From the NCBI RefSeq assembly GCF_014529535.1, contig NW_023503972.1:1922001-1986000 (forward strand): a stretch of 64,000 nucleotides of DNA, in the 5' to 3' direction. Shown here piece by piece: positions 37,322 to 50,000 of this stretch. This DNA comes from Bradysia coprophila. Taxonomy: Eukaryota; Arthropoda; Insecta; Diptera; Sciaridae. A program made the position numbers and the translations under genes. The notes beneath the pieces were generated by a model, which ran no database searches, was not told the origin of the DNA, and saw only the letters and a program-made list of their open reading frames with translations. Each line of letters starts with the position of its first letter. Within the stretch, counting starts at the first letter, position 1.

Positions 37322-39452
37322 AGCAGACGCTCCGACTGTTCTGATGGCTCGTTTATCTTAGAACGAACTGAAACCAGTATGTAGGTGAAGAAGATGGAAG
37401 ATTTATTTGCGGAAATGATTGCGTTGTGAAAATAAAAGACTGATTAATCCAACGACTTAGGGATGACTGTAAGAATATAACCGCTAGGATTATAATTATC
37501 GAATCTGTTAAGTTGTGGATTTAATTATTTTCAAGAAATTATTTTACTTCATTTGTTTGAACACTTAATGTATAGATCATCTTCAAGATACGGTACTTTC
37601 AGACGTAACCTCACTTAAGTTTCGTTAAATGTTTCGCTCATTCGATAATTTGTATTGGTTTTTTTTTAACGTGGATGGCATTTCTTGACGTGGATGACAT
37701 TTCAAATGACCTTGAAGATGATCTATAAGCAGAGTTTATCCCTTACATTTGTTGTCGTTGTCCCGTCTCGTCTCTGTGAAAGACATTTTATGGCATCAAG
37801 TTAACTACAATTTTGTTCTATTCTTTTAATCAATCTATCTATCCTGCAATTGTTGTTGCATTAAGTGTGTTATAAGTGAGTAAAATAAAATTGCTTGAGA
37901 AATCGAACACAGATCTTAAACATAGGTCTGACAGAGCCTGATAAATTGATTTACTTAAATTTACCAAAAAAACTGAATTTTTACTGAAAAACATTTTTGG
38001 TAAATTTCAGTAAATTCCGTAAATTAATTTACTGTCTGATTGATGTCCCATTATGGAGACATCATTTCCCAACTTTTCTTCCAGTTTATTATTTCAAAGA
38101 ACCCGAGCCTGGTCTGAGTTTCGACCCGAGCTTGATCTGAACTTGAAATTTTCGGTTTCGGGTTCAGCCCGAACCGGACACGAACATGAATTGGGTAACC
38201 CGAATTTTTTCCTTCGTGGGAAGATCTGATTTGGGTCACCCTGAATTGAAACAGGTTACTTGAGCCATTACATTGGAGATGAACTTCTCAATAACTCTGG
38301 TAATATCTCGGAAGTGTGGCATTTTATTGCCGTTTGCCAATATATTTTGAACCATCATTAATTGCAGAACTGATAAGCAAATTCAAACGAAGCGGTCTCG
38401 TATCCAAATCCAACCTTTCTCTCTATGCAAAATTATGTAATTGGATTTAGTTATCAGTCGGAGCTATATTGGACTGATTCATAACTGTTGATTGTTCGAT
38501 CAAAATGAAACGAATATTAGTGATGATTATGCCGAGTGGAGTATACAATATGGTCGTATTCAATAATCAAATTATTGCTTATTGCACCCTTCAAATCCAA
38601 ACACAAATTGCTAAAAATTTCGCTTTTTTTTGTGTTACCTGGCCGAACGTTAAATAAATTCCGAACAAGACAAAACAAAAACTTTATCACAATCGTTAAA
38701 ATTGATAAGTTGAATTTAGAACAGAAAAAAAGTCGCTATGGTGCAAGTCTGATAACGATAAGCTCTTAAGTATACACATTTCGGCGAATACACTCTCAAA
38801 ATGAATTATCACCAACAGGCAAATTAAGTTTTTTTTTCGTGCAAATTATCACTCTATTCGGTAACACGGGCTAACGGTTCCGATGTTACATAGATAGATG
38901 TTATAAAGTTGTCAGCAAGGTAAATTATGACTTTATATTGTGTCGCCTTTATCATCATTTAAGAGATAATTTAATAAGCCGAATTAGGTTTACAGGCGAA
39001 AGAAAAGAAGACGAAGAAAACGAACTGAGTTGGGGTGGTTGTTTAATACTTTCTTACAAGCATCTATAGTACATAAAGTTTGCATATCTACTCAAAGTAT
39101 ATGTATAAACACTGAGGGTAATGTAAATGAGGTGTTAAAACGAACGAACAATTGTGCACGGATCTCGACACTGATCCTTATGTAAGTTCAGTTTCGTTAT
39201 GTAGCGCTCATATCAAGATCGTTCGCGTCAAGTTGCAGCTAGTGGTGAGGTGAATTCGATTCCACTCAAACTTATGTAGCAGGTGCAACAACATTAGTGA
39301 GAAGAGAATATAATGACGGCAAAATTACAAAAATGAATTCAACTGAGGATCTGTAATTTCCTTGATCCGCTGAGAGTTTGCATTACCTTCAGTGTTTATA
39401 TACTCTGTATCTGGCAGCATTTTAGCCGCATTGTACAAATTCAAATGTAATA
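37322..39452. other. Gene-free spacer
   Basis: AT-rich with weak, decayed repeats: TTACTGAAAA/TTTTCAGTAA words at 37945-38030 and CCCGA/TCGGG words at 38100-38220. No gene seen. Confidence 0.5.
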
Positions 39453-39632
39453 GATTTTACGTGTTACGGCATGTTTCATTTTCATTTACATTGCCTAATC
39501 ACGTAAAGCATTATACTTACGAGGTTCCAAGTTGTGTATTTGACAAGTGGGGAATACAGCCCTCCCCTTCGGGTCGGGCTGTAACACCCCACTTATCAAA
39601 TACACAACTTGGAACCTCGGAAGTAATATACT
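39453..39632. mobile_element. Hairpin element N, copy 2 (inverted)
   Basis: Reverse complement of 13505-13683, hairpin and 65-bp flank included, with only a few substitutions (for example TTTGACAAG against TTTGATAAG). Apex CCCCTTCGGG. Confidence 0.85.
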
Positions 39633-42143
39633 ATTTGTACATTTTGTCATAAAATTACCGATGTCAGCACAAAGGTCTAATATAACAGGAGGTTGAGTCA
39701 ATCGCTATTTTATCGCTGTGGCAGTATCGCAAAAAATTTGGTATTTTTCGCTGCATTTTATTGTGAAAACTGAAATTGTACTAAAATTTCGTTTGAAAAT
39801 CACAGCTGAGCGTAAGTATATACCAAAATTTTTGCGATAACAGTCCAAATGATTAACAAAATATAAGACCAATATAAGACCAATATAAAACCAATATGAG
39901 ACCAATATAAGACCAATATAAGGACCTTGTTCAGCGCTCTATATTTTTGTGAAGAGACTCCACAGCTATGCGGCTGACCACTATGATCACTTTTGCTTGA
40001 AGTGCGTTGCATCAACGAATTTATTATTCCATGACGTGGTAGTTTATATTCTTGATTTTTTGAAATGTTTCTTATTTAAGCCTTCGTAGATCGAAATTTT
40101 CTCAACTTCACCTCTCGTAATCTCTTTACTCTTTCCCCTGACATATTTCTTGTTCTATGTGGGTTGAATTCTACCCTGCAACGCATAAAAAACTTAGTGT
40201 GAGAGAGATGCAAGATTTTGAGAGAGTAAATGTTTGAAATTCTCTCGCCAAATCGTGCATCTCTTTAGAACCTAAGTTTTTTGTGCGTTATAGGGTAGTA
40301 TTGCTTCACCACCATGGAAAGAAATATGCAATTCAAAAGACAGTGGTAGAAGACCCAGCGGGTTACCGTTTACTCAGTTCACAAAAATCGGTACAATTGG
40401 GGGCATCGTTGAATTTGCATATATTTTTCGATTTAATAAAGCTATCAAAATTATCAACTCGAATAGACAGGAACTTTATACTAGCAAGTGTTTGTATTGT
40501 ACACGACTTGCAGACATAAAAATGAGCACATCCCTTTCTATCTCTCAATTTGACAATGACTGACACGATAAAGCGATAAGACCGATCGTACAAGATCAGT
40601 GAAAATAGATCTGTAATAAGTTTATACCAAACAAACTTACCAGTAGTTAGATTTTCGGTTGATAATAATTGATAGGTCGAATTCAACTTTCACATTTATT
40701 TACGTTTTAGGTTTTAGTTTTAAAAATCCACTTAAATTCAGGTTTTGATTTTTTTTTTTTAAATAAATATTTACGGTCGTCGTTCAATAAACAGAAAATG
40801 TAACTAAACTGGATTCATCCATTCATATTGTATGTAATTAATATGCACAACAGTTTTTTGATGAGATGTTATGGAGCGACAACAAATGTATATTTTTTGT
40901 CTTTCTTTAAATTCCATTCAAAGATAACCAACTTCCTTTTTCCAACATCAAAATCAAGGCGGATAAACACATCAACAAAAAAAAAAGAAAAGAAATTTAT
41001 TGTTATTTATCTTCTTCTACTGCTGGTTCTATCAAGTCAACACATTTAAAGTGTTGTTAATGTCCACATAATTCGTTTTTTGAATGAATTCACCCGTTTT
41101 CGTTTTTCTATTTTTTTTTTTTATTTCGTTTACACTTTTGTTTTGAATTGTACTGTCGACGACGATGCAATCATTACCTTTGACGATGGGTACAAAAAAA
41201 AAAATTCTTCTATTTTTTCGATGACATCACACATTTAAATTCAGTAAACGAGCAATCAAAAAAAATTTGATTTGATTAAAAACAAGACTGACTACCACAC
41301 TGTAAACCGTAGTATGTTACAATTATCTATTTATCGCCTATATCACCGAACTTGCAAAAGTCTCAATCAATAAATCGTTTCACGAAAATTATAATAGTTT
41401 TCCGTCAATTGGGTGAACTGAACAATTAACCAAAAAAAAAACTTTAAATCAAACACAAAATGGGTATATTGTTATCTAATAATAATATGAGCGCGACAGT
41501 CGACTGATTCAACACAAATGAACATCGGAATGAAAATAAAAATGTGCTAATGTTGACTTGTTGCTCACAATTATAACAACTCAACAACTCTTGCTTTTCT
41601 GTCGATTAAATTCGTGTTCTTTTCTGTCTTTATTATAACATCTTATGTGTGAGAGAGTGTCTCACATTGGTAAACGTATTTTGTGATATAATTATATATA
41701 TGATGGGGTATACAACCGAAATAGCTATAGCGTTATAACGTATAGATGTATCTAGATAACATATTTTTTTCGTTAAACGATGGTGATAGAGAGAACAGAT
41801 CGCTTGATGAATCTTTTTTATTTGTATATATCCACTGGAAAAGGTGTGTAAGTTTTTGAGTAAACACTGGCAATGATAGTATAAACTTTGCCTAGGACTA
41901 AACGAACAGTTTAGTGTAAAGAAAATTCAAAATAGTTGAACGGTAGTAAGTACATTCATATCATTTACACTTGATGAATTGAAAAATCGTGCAGAATGGG
42001 AAACAGCTAATTTTTTATCTGTTTTTTTTTTCTATTTCAAAGTCGATCACAGTTTGTAAGCAACTCAGGGCCTACTTGAGATTCAAAAATTCAGAATGGT
42101 CACAAAAAAAACTGAAATACGGTGCGAGAAATGGGACAAGTGG
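39633..42143. other. Gene-free spacer
   Basis: Contains a short ATAAGACCAAT tandem run (39862-39920), the MITE at 40166-40298 and many homopolymer runs. I see no exon with domain features. Confidence 0.5.
40166..40298. repeat. ~130-bp MITE, TCTACCCTGCAACGCATAAA termini
   Basis: Arms CTACCCTGCAACGCATAAAA and ...TTTTGTGCGTTATAGGGTAG are imperfect reverse complements. The interior repeats AGAGAGATGCA/TGCATCTCT. A decayed relative is at 24247-24360. Confidence 0.75.
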
Positions 42144-42343
42144 GTTGGTCTGTAGAGGCGTCGCATTTTTTCATAGTACTTCATTCTCTGTCGCCTATTT
42201 TCATGTGAACCAACTTCACATTTGTCATTACAGAACAAATGTTACCATATGAAGTTGGTTCACATGAAAATAAGCGCAGTGACAGCAGTAATTTTATGAC
42301 AGGATGTACTAAAATATGGGAAAACTCTATTACATTTCTTCTA
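42144..42343. repeat. MITE-F copy 1
   Basis: A ~200-bp unit from GTTGGTCTGTAGAGGCG to CTCTATTACATTTCTTCT with an internal inverted repeat (TCATGTGAACCAACTTCA). It is repeated in opposite orientation at 45181-45381. Confidence 0.8.
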
Positions 42344-42361
42344 AGTTTCTAAACATCATTC

Positions 42362-42645
42362 TCCTATAAAGTAAATAGCCTCAATACGAACAACACACAC
42401 TCTACGGATAATAGTGGCAGAAATTTTGCTTGATTTTTGCAAGTGGTTCCAGGTGGTTCCCGTGGTCCAATCGAAAAGTGATGTATGGAAGGTGCCCCTT
42501 ATTTTTGATAATGAACAAGTCGTTCATACATGATTTTGTCCAAAAACGTCAAATTTAGCCGATTTAATTTTTGGTCATTTTGACTCTGCCGCTATTATCC
42601 GTAGAGTGTGTGTTGTTCGTATTGAGGCTATTTACTATAAAGGAC
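42362..42645. repeat. 284-bp MITE-G
   Basis: Terminal inverted repeats of ~58 bp with few mismatches contain AATACGAACAACACACACTC and GGATAATAG(T/C)GGCAG. They surround a non-repetitive AT-rich middle. A single copy in this window. Confidence 0.85.
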
Positions 42646-43961
42646 ATTACATTTTCAACGAATACAGTCCACATGCGATGTACACACGCTATAATACATG
42701 TAAATGTCATAAGGAGAATTGGATTCCAATTTTATAACTTCTTATTTTTCCTTGCCTAACAATTTAGATTTTCGAGCGCTCTGGTGAGATCCTTATGACA
42801 AGGATAGGCCAATTGTAATATCTTTTAGTCAGACCGTCCTTATCATACGAAGAATTGTAAATGCTGGTAAGTGGGTTGAGTAAGCGGACCTTAAAATAGG
42901 TCAAACATTTAGGCTTCAACTATTGTGCCTGTAACTTGACTAAGATACACTGGAGCCAGAAATAAGGAATCAAACATCTTTCGTCTTAGTCGCAGGTGGA
43001 CCCACACAGCATAAGCTTAAAAAATTTGTAATGAACTGAGGGACTAAGTATCATTAGAGTGGAAGGAACTTTAAACTTTCATTCATTACTTCAAAAATGT
43101 ATCTTATCCCTGGACGTTTTAGATAAATCTGAAGTAGTTTCTAAATCTGTTTAAAATATCGCATGGCTTTTAATTGTACATAATCTTGTACTTCATTAGT
43201 TAGTTATTAGTTGACGTTAGAAATAGTCGGTGCAAATTTGTAAATTACAGTTTTGAGGTCCATGATTCCATGATCAAAGATATTACAATAAAATATGCCG
43301 ATTAACTGTCAGAAGTCTATCAGCGCCAACGCCTCATGTAAGAAGCAATCAAATCACAGGTGGTGACGTCAATTTGGCTTGTTTCTAAGGCACGACAATG
43401 AGACCTAATATATTAATCAACAATACAGGGCCAAGAATGTTGATAGTACTCCGAAAAAAATCCATTTTATTTTCTTCGAAGCCGATTGCAGAGTCACCAA
43501 GACCGAGACCAACAAATTCACAGTCCTACAAAAGCTGGAGCACATAGTAAAAAAAGAGTGACATCCGTTGTTCCAATTGTCTTGTTCTTTATTTGGATGT
43601 TACTTCTCTCTCTCTCTCTCTCTATCAATATTCAAATGTGGGTTGTGGGATGGCAAACAACATTGTTTGGAATGTAACACTCGCATACAAATGAAAGTAA
43701 CACTTCTCCTGAAATTGTATGCTCAATTTATTCGACTAAACAATCGACAACTAAATTACAATTTAAAAACACCTTCCCAGCCGTCAAATGAACATTTTGT
43801 TCATCAAACTTATTCTCTAAAATTTTACCAATCAAAGGTTTAGTTCAGAAATTACAACAAAATCGGCTACGGAATAAACCAAAGTTTGAGTAAAATATTT
43901 TCATAAAATTTACACTTTCTCACACACATCAAAATTAGGCGACCAAAAAATAATCAAATTT
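42646..43961. other. Spacer before the ZCCHC10-like gene
   Basis: A (CT)n microsatellite at 43604-43625. Otherwise AT-rich, with no gene or long repeat seen. Confidence 0.5.
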
Positions 43962-44441
43962 TCAATTCGAATCCGATGATTCTGAATCGCTGTTTGAACT
44001 TGACCCGGAATCCGATGACGACGATGACGAACTGCTGTCCTCTGAGCTATCCGAACTATCCGATGAGGAGTCTGAATCATCCGAATCGGAATCGCTGCTG
44101 TCATCACTATCACTACTCGAACTCTGTTTGGCCTTTTTCGCTGGTGGTGCACTGGATTTGGGGTTCTTTTTTTCAGTCATTTCGGTGATATTCTTGTTGA
44201 GCGTTTTTGTGCGCGAATCACGATGCACGAACTTCCGTTTTCCTTTGCATTCGAAGCTCCAGTGGCCGTATTCTAAGCATTTCTGGCATCGAGCACCGTT
44301 CGGAAATGCTGCGGCTAGTTTCTCATTTCTGAAAATTTTCCAGCAGAAACAATTAATCGCCATTGATGATAGACGCAAAATTTAGTTATTTTACCTTCGT
44401 TTCTGTCCCAATTTTTGAGCAGCAAGACCTCCTAACGTCAT
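43962..44441 (-). CDS. ZCCHC10: ZCCHC10-like zinc-knuckle protein
   Basis: Exons 44441-44395 and 44328-43962 join in phase 2 to 137 residues. A single CCHC knuckle, CQKCLEYGHWSFEC (C30, C33, H38, C43), is followed by KGKRKFVHRDSRT. This block is strongly conserved in ZCCHC10 proteins. A Lys-rich stretch (residues ~57-82) then gives way to a Ser/Asp-rich tail (~83-137), like the acidic serine tail of the vertebrate protein. The acceptor TTTTCAG and donor GTAAAA are acceptable. The start is supported by the short first exon (MTLGGLAAQKLGQK), whose last codon is completed correctly by exon 2. Probably nuclear and RNA- or splicing-related; its role is poorly known. Confidence 0.82.
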
Positions 44442-45180
44442 TTTTTGCGGATCGATTGAAACGTGGGAATAATTATTGGAATTTGGTAAGGAAATCAACA
44501 AATTAAATAAAATGTGAAACTGTCCGAAGTAAACAAAATATCTTTTGACGAACAATGACACTTGACTTGACAATGACAATACAACGCGAGCCAACGACGC
44601 TGAAGTGTATGTCAATACTTATGTCAAATAATAGATAGTTCAAAGACACAAAACTAGGTGGCGCATAAATTTGCTATGGGTCGTTGAAAAATAGTGGGAA
44701 ACCTTCATACATTAAAATTGTGCAGTTAATGCGAACTAAATTTGTTAGTTAGGCTGGTTCAGTTGTTTTAACAGTTGGTCCACTCATGCAATCAAACTGA
44801 ATCTTTCGAAACCACTCACTGAATAGATCTCTTTAGTTGGCGAAAATAGTGCGTTTTTGGAATAATTTAGTAATTTTGTTTTGCTTAACTTCAAATATAA
44901 ACGTTTTCCCGTTACTTCAAGTTACTTCAATACACTTTTTATAAGAATTTTCAGTTTATTCGTTTTCTTAAAAAAGAATTCAAAAATTACCCCGTTTCGT
45001 GAAGTTTGCTGTTATTTAGTTAGCACACAAAATTTGGCATGCGATCGCCCTGCCAGAGGTCAAAATTTAGGAAAATGATGTTTGCAAACTAGAGCTCAAC
45101 TCAAATGTAATAGATGTTCGTAAATTTCTAATTACATTTATAGTATATTTAGTCAATATGAAAATGATGTTTACAAACTA
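44442..45180. other. Upstream region of the ZCCHC10-like gene
   Basis: AT-rich spacer; no repeats or genes recognised. Confidence 0.45.
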
Positions 45181-45381
45181 AGAAGAAATGTAATAGAGTT
45201 TTCCCATATTTTAGTACATTCTGTCATAAAATTACTGCTGTCACTGCGCTTATTTTAATGTGAACCAACTTCACTGCTGTGACATTTCATAGGAATGAAT
45301 AATTGTGAAGTTGTTTCGCAAAAAATAGTCCAGTAAGAATGAAGTACTATAAAAAAATGTGGCGCCTCTACAGGCCAACCG
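45181..45381. repeat. MITE-F copy 2 (inverted)
   Basis: Reverse complement of 42144-42343 with a diverged centre (extra TGACATTTCATAGGAATGAA segment). The ends are well conserved. Confidence 0.8.
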
Positions 45382-45701
45382 ACTACACGAATGTCAGCGA
45401 TCTATTTTTCGTCAGCAACTTCACGGCTATGACATCTCATAGATATTTACCAGAGTGTCACTCTGAGATGGGAGTGGAGAAGTAAACACTTTTAGAAACA
45501 TATTGGTTTTTTTGATGTGAAAAGTATCGTGTTTTACCAATACTCTCTCTAGCAACCAAACTCCCAGCTCTACAAACACTATTCTACATTTTGACTGACT
45601 ACGCTGTAATCTACATGTAAATTCCAAAGGCTACTTGATTCTTTCACCACCCTAATAAAAGTAGTTTGTTTCCTAGAAATGGTATTGGTTTTGCTCGTTC
45701 C

Positions 45702-45873
45702 CAAGGCTGTACGCGAGTGACACACACAAAATTTGACAGTTTCATATATTTTCATCGTATGCGGATTCTTAAATTTGACAACTTCGTAGTAGATGAATTC
45801 TATTTTATGTGTTCCCACGTATCTAATAAAATGAAAATCTGCGTGACCTCCCCAAGTATACAGCACAGCCTTG
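45702..45873. repeat. Decayed relative of foldback C
   Basis: Left AAGGCTGTACGCGAGTGACA; right TCTGCGTGACCTCCCCAAGT then ATACAGCACAGCCTT. The stretch ACGTATCTAATAAAATG matches the right arm at 1930-1946. Confidence 0.6.
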
Positions 45874-47087
45874 ACTCATTTCAGCTGATTACCAAAGTAT
45901 ATAAACACTGAAGGTAATGCAAATCCACAACTGTTATTAATAGGGGTACCATTACGGTTCGTCGTGTTGGTGATGATGATTTCGAGTTTTGACATAAAAT
46001 ACATCTATGAAAGAAATGTCAAAAGTACACGAAATTGCCATACTCACGAAATTCACGAGCCGTAATGGTTTATCCCTAATATATGTAATGGCGACACAGA
46101 AAACTCACCAAAAACTTGGGTTCCGTAAAGTTTGTGATCAGCTGAGCTGATTAAATAAACAATTTTAACGGTAATTCGGTGATACTGGTGCCTTTTTCTG
46201 AAATGACTGACTGTACTCACCTCAAAATATTCACGCGACTCTCTGTTTTTTTTAGTATACCACACTTGTCATAGTTTCAGTATGATTCCCTTTATACTCG
46301 AATTCACTGCTTATGCACAAATGTGTGTAACATGTTAACATGATAAGGGGAACTATTTTGAGGTGAGTGTATGTATTTCACATTATATAGTTACTATCTA
46401 AAAGCAGATGGCGCTACCTACTCACTATTTACATACTTTTGACATTTTTTCTCAATGTGTCACTTTAAGTCAAGTACACTCATCGCTATTATGTGCTTGA
46501 AGTAAAGTGTTTACAATTATCATTTTAAAGAAACCTAACCATATTCTCTCACGTTCACTGAAGACACTGAACGGTTCTGTTGCAACTCTTTTTTCTCTCA
46601 AGAAAACACTACGCCTCTGTTTTCTGCATATTCGTTTGACGCATGACCAACGTTATGCGCATTAAAACATTTGACAGCTTACAAATTTCGATTTTTCTAC
46701 AACAAAAATCATTTTTCTTCGTTCGCGATAGTTGTGAAAAATCTGCCAGTTAAACGAAAACTAAAATTTTCTGCAAACGGATTTTGTGAAACATAAAATT
46801 GAAAACAAAAAATTCAGAATATTGTAAACAGCTATGTCAATCGTAATGGAATTACTATAGGATTTCGGTGTGAAAACAATCAACATTTTCCCCAAGTAGT
46901 TTTGAAAAGTGGGCAATCATTTTGCTAAGTGGTTTGGAAAAAAAAGGAAATTTTAATTTTAAAATACGAGAAAAAAAGGTGCAAAGTGACAATTAGCTGT
47001 GGTGTGTTGTCTCCATTATTGGATTGAGAAGAGGGTGAAACGTTTTGTGTGTGCTAACAATCAATTTAAGAAGAATCTAAAGCCAAC
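45874..47087. other. Upstream and 5' UTR region of Sap47
   Basis: An AT-rich interval holding the likely promoter and 5' leader of Sap47. No repeat or other gene is evident. Several small upstream ATGs precede the Sap47 start. Confidence 0.4.
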
Positions 47088-50000
47088 ATGTTTTCGGGAA
47101 TATCGAATCAAGTCACATCGTGGATGGGCACTGTTAAAGGAGAACCTCAGGATGAAGAGGTGCCCACACCAGCATTTCAGGAAAGCAATATCGAACCAGC
47201 ACAAATTGCAGAATCGTCACAGCAACAATTGGAAGACGTACCAATTGCCAGCGAAGGTGACGATGGGGCTAAGGCGCAGAGGTAAGATCAAACTTTTTAG
47301 CTCCAGGTCAATATTAACCTTAGAACATATTGTTGTTGATTAGTACGTTTTTGACTTTTTCACTAGGATCTGTTCAAATGTCGTTCAAACTGAACGACTT
47401 GTCTTTTACTTTTCCAAGAAATCCAAATTTATGCAACAACGATTTGAGTTCTAAATTATTTCTAGTCACGCTGGACAATCGCTTGTTTCATTTACGGACT
47501 TTCGAACATTTTTCATGCCGAGTGTTTTATCTGAAAAAATAAACGATTTCCTCATTCTCTTAATATTAAGTCGATAGTGTGAGTGTTGTGACGAGGGCGA
47601 CAACAATTATTATCGTCGTCACCCGTTTCACGTACACATAAGGAATGGCGAACAGAATGGAAAAAAATGTGTAATGACACGTCTTTGTCACACTAAACCA
47701 TATGTAGTGATGGGGTGGTTTAAAAACTCTTTAGCACACCATTCGTTGTTTTACATAATAATGACATGATACGCTCTTTAAGAGGCAATAAAATGTTCAC
47801 CATTAAGTGTGTAGAATGAAAATTCCGTTGAGGATGGTTCTGAATTATTGATGAAAATTTGCCAAATCCACGCTTATGAAAATGATATACAATCCCAGCC
47901 ATGTCATACATTATTGTAGACGGTTGTGTACGTCTTATATGCATTCCACCTACTTTTCAATTTCTCTTCTGCCACCACCCAGTCCAACCCATTCCACCCC
48001 AGTTACTTGTGCTACTATATTAGATATAAATGTTGCTACTGAATAGAAACGAGATGATGAAGATTAGCGTGAGTCATTCATAATGGTTTCATTGTCCCAT
48101 TTCCGGATGATATTCTGCTCGAAGAAGATTTAACATCCCCCCCTTTATTATGTAAAAAAATAGAGAGCAAGAAGAGCACACAAAAAAAATCGGTGAATTA
48201 AACATTTTTCGACTCGGTTCTAACTCAATTTAGTTTCAAATGAATAGACCGATATATCCAGTGAAAGCAGATAAAATAAAACAACTCACCATCAACACAG
48301 CCATGTTTGTGTTTGGTATAAAATGGGCATGATAATGGGGGTAGAGAGTACACCAACTATCCTACACTTGATTTTCACCATATGAAACAACAGTTTTATT
48401 CGTACACACAGCTCAATATCAGATTGAATAGAACGAAAATGCGTATTTTTTGAAATTGATTCGACAAACTTGGTTGGTTATATAATGACTGCGAGGAGAC
48501 TTTTTTTTCCTGGTGTTGTATATTCCGAAATAAGGGCGTTGGGGTGGTTGTACTTTTGTATTTCACCAGTTCTACTCCTGGCGTAACACCTTCACTGGCA
48601 TGTATTTTCTTTGAATGTATTCCGGAAAAACCATTATACCTGTAGCGTTTGGTGGCACACAAAGTACATACATTTCATTATGTTCCGTTTCTTGCCACAC
48701 ACCAGTAAAAATCAATATTTCAGATTTCGTTTCGTTTTTTTTTTCCTCTTCTTCTTTTCATCGCCAAATTTACAAGTTTGTACATAAATTCTACCACGCG
48801 CGTCAAATGAAAAAAAATAATGTTCGTCATGGTTTTCGTTTTCTTCCAGGAACAGGATGGGTTTCTTTCCATATTGTCTTCTTTAATTTATGTTTTTTCT
48901 GTGAGCTTTCACGGATATACCAACACGAAAATGTTGTATAGTCTCATAGTGAAAACGTGCTATTGATCACGTAACCTTTCGCTAATAGTGCTCGGTTCAG
49001 TTCAGTTTGTGTACGAATGAATAAAATGGATGGTTGCTCACAGCCATTTGGAAATGAAATGTTGTAATGCGGAATCAGAAACGGTTTTATTACTACGATT
49101 GTCGCCAAGTCGTCTGGATGTGATTATTTGATTGAGAAAAATGAATGTGGTTGACCCCGGAATGAGAACATTAATGTGTCTAGCGTATTTCGATTTATTC
49201 TGATATAAAGGAATTTAGAGCAATGATTCGACGGATTCCCATTGCTTGGATGCAAATATTATGATTTAAGCTAAATGGATTAAATGTAGGCAGCTGCTGA
49301 GACAGATAGTATTGGAGTAATGCTAGTGAAGATTTTGTTGGAAATCCCATACACGACAATCTCTTTATTGAATGTGAGCCATTTTCACGACAATACATGC
49401 GTCCAATTTCATGTTCCAACCACTTCTTTTGACGCCCTAAGCGTGTAATAGTATGCTAATAACAGGAAAAAACATTTTTCATTTTCATCCCGAGTTATGC
49501 GATGGATCTTACATGCTGATGGCGTCGAAACTAGGGCTTGAATTATGAAATCCATTACATAGCTCGGGATAAAAATTAAAAGTCTCGTTTACAGTGTTTA
49601 TTGACCTTGGCTTCGTCTCGGATCAAAATTCACCTTTTCACCTGGATCAAAATTCACCTTTTCACCTTTTCATCCCTAGTTATGTAAAATACTATTTAGG
49701 AAGATCATTGCCTTCAAAATTGTGGCTTTTGAACGAGTATGCTTTGCTCTCTGTTCATTTATTAACCAACGAGCTGACAGAAGAGTAATAATGACTGTTT
49801 CCAACGCACTTCAAGCATAAGTTGTACTCTTAAGAAGGGTACTGAAACTTAACAGTGTGTGACACAACTGCAGGACACTGTAAAAAACATTTCATACAAA
49901 AATAGTACTCGATTTGACAGCTGTTGGCTAATTGATCACTTTTGTTTGAAGTGCCTTACTCAATAAATTAAAAATTTCCAGCGACAACTCGAAGAGTAGA

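Noticed and set aside
43910-44188. Ser/Asp-rich region in other frames on both strands
   Set aside because: Low-complexity shadows of the ZCCHC10-like tail.
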